Origin: Perkinsus olseni
Taxonomy: Eukaryota > Perkinsozoa > Perkinsida
NCBI GenBank assembly: GCA_013115125.1
Contig: JABANN010000060.1
Location: forward strand, 26,169-90,168
Length of the DNA: 64,000 nt
Direction of reading: 5' to 3'
Shown here: positions 24,851 through 33,795 of the stretch, in pieces
Position numbering within the stretch: position 1 is the stretch's first letter
How the letters are laid out: the number at the start of each line of letters is the position of its first letter
Translations under genes and position numbers: made by a program
Notes under the pieces: model-generated
Database searches by the model: none
Told to the model about the DNA's origin: nothing
The model's input: only the letters and a program-made list of their open reading frames with translations

Positions 24851-27800
24851 CTTTGTATCACTGAAACAAGTCCCTCCTCATGTACCGCGATTTGGGCTTT
24901 TACTGGTATGAGCGTCGTCCTCCTTAATACCGAGTACGCTCGGCCTGATCTGCTCCAGAGAGACGACAACCTCGTCGATGAGTTCCGAGGAAATTCCTGC
25001 GAGTCGAACGAAATACGTCAAGAAGGGAATCGAGTCGCTCACCTGCATCCACCAACGCCTTCTGAAAATTCGATATGAAAGCATCAAAATGATAATCATT
25101 AATACCTAAGCTTCCCAAAATCAGACAACGGAGCGAAGCCCGACATGTTCTCCATTTTTCGGTATGACCTACCCAAGTGCTCATGTATTTGGTACAGCTC
25201 TCTCCCTTCATAGGTCTGTGGACCTCCTAGGAGGCCCACGACGTATTTTCCGATATTCTCTCGGACCCTAGCCAGATGTGGAATCCCGAAGAACGTCTTG
25301 ATGCGCGCGTCGGCAAGAGATAAGTCCATCAGTTCACCGTACAACTTCTCGATGCCCTCTGTCTTACCCAACCTACACGATCAATACCATATCAACAGCG
25401 TCGCTAGAAGTCGCGAGTGAATTTGAACAGCGAAGGACCACGTAACCCAGCAAAGACGCTAGCGAGGAATGGATTTCCTCTACCCGGAAAGAGTCGCCAC
25501 TCACGATAGTACTACCCCATGAAAAGATGCTCCTTGCCCTCCTCTGTGCGTTGCCGGCCCGTTTCCATCCGAACCGTGCATCCCAGAGTGATGTCAGTGC
25601 GCACCGGCTGCAACGTCTTGATCAGCTCTCTGGCCAGCCCTGAGGGGTAGGGAACTGCGGACCTCCCGGGAAGACTAATCGCCCTCTCACTCCGATCTAC
25701 TCCCATATCCGTTACCAACACCCCAAGCATGATGCCGAGCATCCTATCAAACTGGCGATCGGCGATGTTCATGCCGTAGTGAGCTGGTCTTAGCTCCTTC
25801 ACATCATATTGGGACGGCCCACCTGCGAGCAGTAGCGCTCAAAAAAACGTCGCGCGCCACGAAACTCAACTTGCCTGTGAGGAGGCATACATATTGTGTC
25901 ATTCTCTCTCGTATAGTGGTAATCCGGGCCTTATTTTTCTCGAGGAAGCTCCTCAGGCTCGGGTCCTCCAGAGCCTTGTCGTACATCTTACTTATGAACA
26001 CCGCAATGGACTGCTCTCCACCCAGACGGTCGAACCTGACGACCACCTTCCCTTCGAAGCTGCATTCTTATTTCCCGCAACGCACAGAGACTTTTTCCTC
26101 GACGCCTCCTGAGTCGCTCGGGCGTCGTGCTTGCGAAGATCCGGATTAACAACATTAGCTCGTTCCGTCTCCAGCAAGACCGCGCCTAGAAAATCCACCG
26201 TGCGACAAGGACGTATCTTAGGTCGGCTCTTACACTCATCAGTCGTGTCCGGATCCAAACCGCGCTTCAATAGAGCCTTCCGGCATAGTTCGAGGAAGGC
26301 ATCAAAGTGATAGTCAGCGATTTGTATCATAGCGTGGATCCTCGGCAAGGGCCGACCAACGTACTCGACCGGTGACCCCAACAGCTGGGCAATGTACTCC
26401 CCTGAAATCACCACCGTCGACCGTGCGGATCAACTCGCCGAGGAAGCCGGGAAAGAAGTCTGCGTGTTCAACAGATTTGCACTGTCTACGTAACACAGCT
26501 GCGCTCGAACTAGCTTCGCATCATCAACCCATTCCCTCGAATACTCCACTTTCTATCTTACTCACTATGAGCCCAATCTACTGTGTGTTCTACAACTACA
26601 CCTACTGCAACGAGATAGTGAAGACCTCCACCGAGTTCCAAGAGCTGCCTTTAACGAGTTAACACTATTCAGGAGAGCATCGACAGGAATTCTCAAATAC
26701 GGCTCCTCACCTTGGCTGGCCTTGATGGAGTCCAACTTGCTACCAGAAAAGAACAACTTCACTCGAGGGTCCTCCTGGATGAACTTATACAGATCGTCGA
26801 TAAATGCCTCAATGCCATCATCACCACCAAGTTGCCCGAAGAGCCCATCCGTGCCTAAAATTCGCGAGCGACGCCTTAGCGGAGCGACGCACTCCGACTC
26901 ACCAGCGCTCTCGACCTTTTGCATGGCCAGCTCGTATCGCACAGTGCAGCCCTTGGTGATGTTCGTTCGCGCCTTACCCGCTACTTCAATAAGGTCCTTA
27001 GTAGCTTCCTCGTCGAGCTCCAGTACTGCGCAGGCAGCCTAGGGCACAGGAGAAGATCCCTCGACAGGAGAAGCGGTCGCTGTTGCGCTCAGCGACTTTC
27101 AGAGCGACGATGCAACGCTGGCCTCAAAACATCGCCGACGAAGGCGTACCCTACGTGATAAGCCACAACCGGCTCTCAGATTGCTATTGTCCGAGGGCGA
27201 GCCCCACTGAGGAACAATGCCACTAAAGCAGCGTCAAGCTAGTCATGAGAAGATTCCTTACACACGGATAAGGTCGACCTCTCTGAGTAGGTCATGGATG
27301 AAAGATTCCTTTTATTCCCGAGGAAGGGGTCTCACCTGCATATTCTCCAGCACAGCGTCGAAATGGAAATCAGTAATATTCATATTAAAATGAAACGGTT
27401 GCAGCTGTTCCAAATCATATCTTTGGGGTCCACCGCAAAGGCCGATCAACACTTGAGCCTAGGAAGGGAATCTTAGGTTGAAGATGGGATTTTACAAAAT
27501 CAGCAGCCCTACGATCTTAGTTTTCTGATTCTCCTGCTTCTCCGGGTCAATCGAGAAGAAATATTTGATCCTCGGATCTTGCTGACATCCGAAGTGCCTG
27601 CGTCAAGCTAGGATACCCATCCAAATTATGCCAATACTACATAGTCTCGACCACCGCTTCAAGATTAAGCTCGCCTCCGAGCCTCTCCAAGACGCTCTTC
27701 CCCTTCACAACCTTCTGCTGAGACCCTATACCCCTCGCTTGGTTCAACACCGACGCCCGGATGGGCTCCAGCAAGAACAATACCTGACCGAACCCACCCC

Positions 27801-29741
27801 TGTGCAAGACCAACCCTATCGCCATTGGCTCACCTCGTCGACCGTGGCGTCGTCGTAGCCTAAACAATAGAGGGCCTTCTCACAATCCATCATAAAACAG
27901 TCAAAAGTGAAATCATCAACGCCCATATCTTTATGTACGCTGACCAGATCCCGTCCTGAAGTAGTACAGCAGATACGAAATCTCCCAGCACATCCTAAGT
28001 TCGGCCCAGCAGGCTTGTTACCCTTATATGCCTTTTCGCCACCGAAAAGTTCCTCCAGGTAAATCGTCTGACCAGTCTTCACCCTAACACGATCGGTCTG
28101 GACGACCGCCACAATCACGATCCTTCTCACTTCCCAATATTCTTGTCTTTGAAGAAACTCTTCAGTCGGGCATCAGCATTGATAATTTCGTAAAGTCGAT
28201 CCATGAACTCCGCTATACCCTTCTTCCCTGAAAGTTGACTTCAGCGACGGAGACAGCCGAGGTCGCTGCTACAACCACCTCAGCCAGTCAGTGAGCGCTC
28301 ATATCCATCTAACGGACGTGCGCGCCTCGAATAATGGTTTCTCTGTTCTATTTATACTATTACCACTACTATGTCGAGAAAAATGAAGATTCTTAACGAC
28401 ACTGCTGAGCCCCGCCGGTGACTACCTTTGAGTTTCTTAAACATGTATCCATCTCCGCCAGCCTTCACGCTCGTTCTAGCCTTTTCCATCCTCACAGTGC
28501 AGCCAGTAGTAACATCTCTCCGAACCTTGCATGGACTGATAGACTATTCCTGCGACCTGAGGGCCTTACTTTTCCCAAGGCAACGATGAGGTCTTCCTTG
28601 GCGGCGGGATGGACGTTCAACGTCGTGAAGCTGGCGTCGAAGAGCTCCAGAATCTGCAATGCAAATAAAGCAAAGAAGCGGTAGCTGAGCCGCTACCGCG
28701 TCGAAGTGGTAGTCGGTGATGTTCATGTCATAGTGAACAGGCTTCAGCGCGTCAGCATCATACAACTTGGGACCTCCCGTGAAGCCCGAAAGGAACTACA
28801 TTCCACTGGAGTGTCATGAGAACTAAGATACTTTTTCCAACCTGGACCATCTTCTTTTTGATTCTGGCCATCTTTTTCTGATTTTTCTCCAAGTAAGCCC
28901 TGAAACGCATGCCAACTCGCCCTAAATTCAGCGGAGTTCAAAAAGTTTCTCAACTTTTCAATAAAGAGCTGATCAAATACAATAAATCTTGCTTTGCTAC
29001 TACCTTCCGCCGAAACTACACAGCACAAGCAGAGTTGAAATCACCGAAAAACGGCATACAAGACGAGCGACAATCGCGTGAATAACACGGGTCGAGAAGG
29101 ATGAGCAAAAACTCACATCGATGAGCCTTACCGAGTCCTCGAGTCAGCCACCGCTCTGCTGTACATCAGGTCAACTGCCGTCTCTATGGCCAAATCACCA
29201 CCGACTCGTTCGTATCTGCCGCGGTGGAATAGAGGCCCCCGTCGAGTATAACCACTTTACAGGGAGCGCGACTTGTCGTCGTTGGCCATCTTGTTCCTGA
29301 AGGCATTCAGACCGAATGCCCCTCCCTGAGCGTTCTGCTCTGCAGCTTGTTTCACCGAGGACTTGAATCTAGCACGGTTCATGCAGCCTCGTTCCAACCT
29401 TTCCGGCGAATCTTACTGTTGGATATCTTCCTTCGCCCGAGCTACCATCGCCATGACTGTATCTACTTGAACGTCGACCATACCTCCACCATTCTGGCCC
29501 GGAGTCGTAGCAGCTACTAGTTGCTTTATATGGCCCAATTTACCTTACAAAGTTGACCAGAGGAACTTACGCATCCGAAAGACACGCTACCTGCTACTGC
29601 TGTTATGCTCGTCTTTACGTTTTGTATCTCATCCCGCGTTTTACCGACTGTATTTAACAGCTCATCGACGTCTACTCCCCTCACTGCCATGGATTGTCCG
29701 GGGAAAGCAGATGCGGTCACAAGAAGGGAAGGCACGTCCAT
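23519..29741 (-). CDS. Polyglobin: eight tandem truncated (2/2) haemoglobin domains
   Basis: One gene of about 6.2 kb and at least 25 exons encodes eight truncated-haemoglobin (TrHb, 2/2 fold) domains in a row. Each domain shows the N-terminal (L)xxLGGxxxIExxv segment, an FF/FLEK helix, an LxGGP loop, the proximal-His F helix, and an ITDYHFDxx G helix. Proximal His is present in all eight: KPVHYDM, VSVHKDM, QPFHFNM, PRIHAMI, RPAHYGM, YQIHEHL, KPAHYFM, KELHSVL (domains 1-8 in transcript order). Odd domains are type A and even domains type B, so the protein is (AB)x4. Exons were joined by GT-AG, phase and domain alignment. The stop is at 23519-23521 after KASSDQD. The start is doubtful: ATG at 29739-29741 or 29688-29690. 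The first exons encode only helix-like pieces that resemble globin H helices. Globins of this class bind O2/NO; storage, NO detoxification or sensing are possible. No reductase domain is seen. Confidence 0.85.
24890..26045 (-). other. Polyglobin AB unit 3 (domains 5 and 6)
   Basis: Domain 5 (type A): FDRLGGEQSIAVFISKMYDK, SLRSFLEKNKARI, GGPSQYDVKELRPAHYGMNI, then ADRQFDRM (HFD replaced by QFD), and tail VRTDITLGCTVRME. Domain 6 (type B): GKTEGIEKLYGELM, ARIKTFFGIPHLARV, GLLGGPQTYEGRELYQIHEH, INDYHFDAFISNFQKALVDA, and tail LEQIRPSVLGIKEDD. The entry of domain 6 has GKTEG where LGGxxG is usual, as in domain 2 (GKKG). Confidence 0.8.
26065..27700 (-). other. Polyglobin AB unit 2 (domains 3 and 4)
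   Basis: Domain 3 (type A): VLERLGGELNLEAVVETM, then a phase-2 intron, HFGCQQDPRIKYFF, GLCGGPQRYD, LQPFHFNMNITDFHFDAV and tail RTNITKGCTVRYE, with an intron of about 300 bp (about 27030-27330) before the tail. Domain 4 (type B): LFGQLGGDDGIEAFIDDLYK, PRVKLFFSGSKLDSIKASQ, an intron of about 320 bp, LLGSPVEYVGRPL, PRIHAMIQIADYHFDAF, and the tail LLETERANVVNPDLRKHDAR. Domain 4 has GSP in place of GGP. Confidence 0.8.
27745..29220 (-). other. Polyglobin AB unit 1 (domains 1 and 2)
   Basis: Domain 1 (type A) starts YERVGGDLAIETAVDLMYSR, loses an intron of about 220 bp, then reads AYLEKNQKKMARIKKKMVQ, GGPKLYD, LKPVHYDMNITDYHFDAV, and the A-type tail RRDVTTGCTVRME. Domain 2 (type B) starts GKKGIAEFMDRLYEII, then ARLKSFFKDKNIGK, LFGGEKAY, RDLVSVHKDMGVDDFTFDCF and the B-type tail PIRASVLNQARG. 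Domain 2 lacks the usual HFD histidine (FTFD) and has a weakened LGG entry. Confidence 0.8.
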
Positions 29742-29745
29742 CGAG

Positions 29746-30364
29746 TGTCACTAAATTCTCCGTCCTAATCACTAAAAGTAGCGCGCGCCCAACTGATCGA
29801 TATCTGCGCGCCGCGTTCCCCAGGCACGTGTTGCGTTTTGCACTGCTCATAGCGCACATGGTCCATCGTATACAACCAGCGAACACGTTCCGCTCTCGGC
29901 ATGGTGATGAAGTTGGCCCTCAGCAGAAAAACAAAGGAATGGCCACCAGAAACCCGAAGGGTTACCCAAGGCAACCCGAAACCGGAAGGGTTACCCGAGG
30001 CAGCCAGAAACCGGAAGGGTTACCCGAGGCAGCCAGAAACCCGAGGGCTCACCCAAGGCAACCAGAAACCGGAAGGGGCTATGTGATCGGCTCCGGAGTC
30101 CGGAGGAATCGGTAGCAGTGGGAAAGCGCGCAGATATCGATCAATTGGGCGCGCGCAACCAGGAACCCGAAGGATTGCCCGAGGCAATCAGAAACCGTTT
30201 CTGGTTACCCAAGGCAACCATAAACCCAAAGGGTTACCCAAGGGCACTTTAATCGGCTCCGGATTGCGTAGTCCGAAAGAGGCGGCAGCAGTAGGAAAGC
30301 GCGCAGATATCGATCAGTTGGGCGCGCGCTAGATTTAGTGATTAGGACAGAGAATTTAGTGACA
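29746..30364. mobile_element. MITE-like element with 66 bp terminal inverted repeats
   Basis: The left end 29746-29811 and the right end 30299-30364 are inverted copies of each other over about 66 bp, with only a few mismatches. Each end starts TGTCACTAAATTCTC when read inwards. The inner part of the repeat contains a GCGCGCGC block and ATCGATATC. A third partial copy of the inner part sits at 30126-30156, next to a degenerate repeat of the sequence before the right end, so the element seems to have duplicated internally. The interior is mostly a GGTTACCC-type minisatellite. No transposase is encoded. I see no clear target-site duplication. It is therefore a non-autonomous element or a hairpin-forming repeat. 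Confidence 0.75.
29944..30250. repeat. 29 bp minisatellite (GGGTTACCC-type)
   Basis: About four well-kept units of 29 bp run from 29956 to about 30075, each of the form gaagggttacccRaggcarcc followed by gaaaccg. Degenerate units continue at about 30160-30250 after the internal copy of the inverted repeat. Part of the unit is itself palindromic (gggttaccc / ggttacc). The array sits inside the inverted-repeat element. Confidence 0.75.
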
Positions 30365-30923
30365 GCCGATGTTTGTGCCAGAAGGGAGACGTCGACTGCA
30401 TCTTGCTCACTTGCTGAGTCTCAAGTTTCCTCAACACAACAGTGTTGTGACAACGATTAAAATCTTTTTCCTAAGGAGACAACACAGTGGTCTGCGCAAC
30501 ATGGGTGAAGCCTTATTGAATCAGTTTGTCTGTAAATTAGTAGTATATGTGAGCCATCTACAAATTCGCCACAGTTTATTACAAATTGATATGTTTTCCA
30601 AGTATGTATGGCAAAAATCTGTTATGAATGGAAAGGGGGTCGTGAAAAGGGATCTCCGGGGAGGCTGAGTAACGCCTTGGAGCATCGACGCCTACCTTTG
30701 CAGAAGTCGAAAAGGTCACTTTACGGTGTTAGCATCGCTTCAGGACTGTTTTGTGGCTTGTGGCAAGCGAACCCGCGAGACGACGGTCCATGCGGTACAG
30801 GCGCAATCATTCACAGTGTACTGTCCTCCACTGTAGCAGTTGTATCGAGCATAACGGGTCCTGGTCGTTCTCGGAGGTCTCCACTTTGCATCGTCGTGTT
30901 CGGTCGTCTTGTCTGTTGTTATC
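30365..30923. other. Intergenic region
   Basis: AT-richer sequence lies between the inverted-repeat element and the EF-P gene. It should hold the divergent or EF-P promoter. No coding exon could be supported. Confidence 0.5.
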
Positions 30924-31857
30924 ATGACCATTTTCGGTACGCCAAAGCAGCTTTCAGCGTCTCTCCGACGGTTTGCCACAACGAGCATTCGCGATGTTCG
31001 GCCAGGGCAGGTATTGAAGTTCCAGGGGAAGTTTGAGACGTCCCCGGTGCAATACTGGCGAGTGAATGATCTGGGTGTCGTCAAGCAGACCGGCGTTGCC
31101 AGCACCCTAGCGGTAAGGTGGGTCCTTGCTCCTTGCAGAGTGATCAACCATCCATACCACTGCTTCCCTGATTCAAGTTTTACGTGAACTGAGCGTTGAG
31201 GGAGGTGTAGGTATCTAGAGAGGTCTACGGATGCAGCATCCGGGATGCTCATGTGCTTACAGTAGGCCTTTCCTGACACCAACACCTCACCCAATCGTGG
31301 CGGAGGATGTATCGGCTACGATCGCAACACTGAAAGCTTGGTGCTCGGGTCGTTGGCTGCCAACGGTTGGCAGCCGCTGTGGCTTGTTTGAATTTGTGAA
31401 TTCCTGAAATCTGCATCAGATAACCTATCTCAACTTATCCACGATGAAGAACGGCCGATGGAAGGCTCAAATGAAAGAGAGAGTTGATGGTACGCACGAG
31501 TAGGGGCATAAGACTGAGAAAGATTACTCGGAGTTGCTCGTGTAGTTGTGGAGTTGGACACTAAAAGCTGCCAAGTACTGTACTACGACGAGGACGCGCG
31601 GATGCTCATCGTGAATGACGAGGATTTCAGTCAAATAGAAGTGCCCCTCAGGCTAATCAAAGGAGCGGAGAAACTTCTGCAAGGTACGATGTAGTCGGTC
31701 TCCTCTTTGCCGCGGTAACCTTTTAACGTCAGCTGGTGACAGCATCGGTGTGGGAATGGACGGGGACAACATAGTGCAGATCAGCCTTCCTAGTTCAGTG
31801 CTGCAGAAGATACGGTCCATCGGTATGGATGATGACCATACCGCAGATGACCGGTAA
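30924..31857 (+). CDS. Organellar-type translation elongation factor P
   Basis: EF-P helps the ribosome form peptide bonds at difficult sequences. The ATG at 30924 gives MTIFGTPKQLSASLRRFATT, a likely mitochondrial presequence, followed by SIRDVRPGQVLKFQGK (KOW-like domain I start). After poorly resolved exons, VDVVELDTKSCQVLYYDED appears across an intron ending at about 31544. It is followed by MLIVNDEDFSQIEVPLRLI and GAEKLLQ, the EF-P central OB domain (VELEEKEMQYLY...YEQIE+P). The next exon, from about 31732, gives GDSIGVGMDGDNIVQISLP and then SVLQKI, with a possible stop at 31855-31857. The usual third domain (GDTAxGxxKPAxLETG) is not seen. The central region between 31110 and 31440 is unclear, so the gene could be damaged. 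Family call is good; completeness is uncertain. Confidence 0.7.
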
Positions 31858-31899
31858 GGTCATGTGAAGGTGTCACTACATGTGCAGTATGAGCTCAGT

Positions 31900-33795
31900 G
31901 AGCTCGATTCGTTTCCGCTCAACTCAGTTTTCAGTTTGTAGGGGTTTGATAAGGGTTGGAGCTTTTGAAAATTTTGGGTCAGAAGCGTTTCACACTACAT
32001 TGCACTCAGACGGGCTGCGATGGAGAAAAATTGCGCGTGTGCGACGGTGTACAGTGTCGGCCCCCACATAGGCATCTCACAGCGTCGGCCCCCACATAGG
32101 CATCTCACAGCGTCGGCCCCCACATAGGCATCTCACAGTGGAGGCCCCCACATAGGCACCTCACAGTGTCGGCCCCCACATAGGCACCTCACTGTGTCGG
32201 CCCCTATCTAGGCATCCCGTAGCGTCGGCATGACCTCTGTGATTCTGCCAAGGGATTTTCGCGATATTTCGAGGGCGAAACTTGCACTATTGAAGATGTA
32301 TCCTCCTCGGCTCTCCCATGTCCCTAGGTCGCGTTGAAGGGACATCTTCGCGGTTGTCCTCGTAGTACTGTGCCTCGTAGAAGCTGTAGCTAGGGTCGAG
32401 CGGGATTGCAGATTCAATTCTCTGCGAGAGACGCGCTCTCCATGTTCGCGGCAGGCATCACTGCCTGGTAGTACCAGGCTGGTGCGAGAAATTAGTCTTT
32501 TTTTGATATCCTCCTATGCGCCTCTCAGTCGAGCTTTAACTTGCTTCGATATTCAGGCTCTGTGTTATCCTCAAGTGTTCAATTCTATTGGGCCGCCTAG
32601 TGCTGACCGGTGTTATTGGAAGCGCTCGTCTTTCAACTCGGTGTAGCAATCCCACCTTAATAGTCACTCCCCTGTTAGTTTGTACGATATGCCGTTACTG
32701 GAGTCCCGCAGCAGGAAAGGCTCTGTTGAGGGAGTGGTAGGAGCACTAACGATACAAGGACCAGTCAAAGATTGACGACCTTGACTGGCCGATGAAGGAG
32801 GGGCAATTACGAGGTTAGCTGATCTCCCCGAGATCGACCAACTTCATGTGTACGCATATACATTGGTCAGGCGTGCCGATGACAGCTTCACCAATAACCC
32901 TAGCAATTCTCTATCCACTGATTCCATCGAAGCCGAGATAGTTTTTTAGTCCGTAGTCGTTGGCGAAATTGACCAGTTGATCCCCAGTTCGTAGCGTTTA
33001 CTCTGTAGTCCGAGCTTACAGAGTATCCACGCCGTTCCGCTGGGGAGGCGACGACCGTTTGTGTTACCTTGAAGAGGACCTTCATCAGTTGCTTCGAGTT
33101 TCTAATAGTTACTTCAGTGTTCAGTGCGGAAAACGTCTTTGTGACCGAGCCCTCTCATTTTCGTGACCATTTCGACATCGTTGAGGGTTTTATCATATTC
33201 AGACAGTCTGCTACATAGTTTAGGCATCGGCGAGTGCTGGGATTCTCACACGTCTTGGTCAATGAACCAGATCTCTTATTCGCTCGGTAGGCTCCCTGGC
33301 CTCAGGGGCCCTGAGTCAGGGCAGCGCCCTGCACGCATGCACACGATATCCCCGTCAGGTCCTGCAGTATCCTTTTTTACTGTAGCCGTATGTTGCTCAT
33401 GAGATAGCCAGCTGATGAGGAAGTATACTGTACCCTGCGGGGGTTCTGAGGCCCGGAGCTGCTAATCTTGGCAATGGTGCTGGCTAGTTCTCGTTTCCAT
33501 AAGGGGACAGTAGGTTGTGTGTAGCTGTTAGCTGGGGTTCCGCGCGCCGCTGATTTGCTAGCGTGGATGCCATGTAGGTTCTATGGCTGAGCAGCGCTGT
33601 GATATTAGCCTGAAAAAGCATATCGCCATATAGGCTATCCGCTAATAGACTCCCGCCATATCGACTCTTAGTCTTGTCAGGACTGTGGAGCTCTCAAGGA
33701 TTCTGTCGCGTGGGTCTCTGACAGTGTGATATAAACGACGTATTGCGGTGATTCCCACAAGGCTGTCCTCTGTATTTAGTTTCTTCTTGCTCATC
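31900..33795. other. Intergenic region upstream of the 5'-nucleotidase-like gene
   Basis: No convincing gene in about 1.9 kb. It includes a 28 bp tandem repeat (32055-32222) and otherwise unique, T-rich sequence with stops in all frames. It probably contains the promoter and 5' UTR of the downstream gene. Confidence 0.55.
32055..32222. repeat. 28 bp tandem repeat, about six copies
   Basis: A 28 bp unit containing tcggcccccacataggcatc is repeated about six times head to tail, with small changes (gtggagg for cgtcgg, cacc for catc). The last copy is degenerate. Period measured from successive tcgg starts at 32057 and 32085. Confidence 0.85.

Noticed and set aside
29940-30080. Direct repeats considered as a CRISPR array
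   Set aside because: Units are contiguous with no unique spacers, in a eukaryotic setting and inside an inverted-repeat element; it is a minisatellite.
32055-32222. 28 bp repeats considered as a CRISPR array because of the unit length
   Set aside because: Repeats are head to tail with no spacers.
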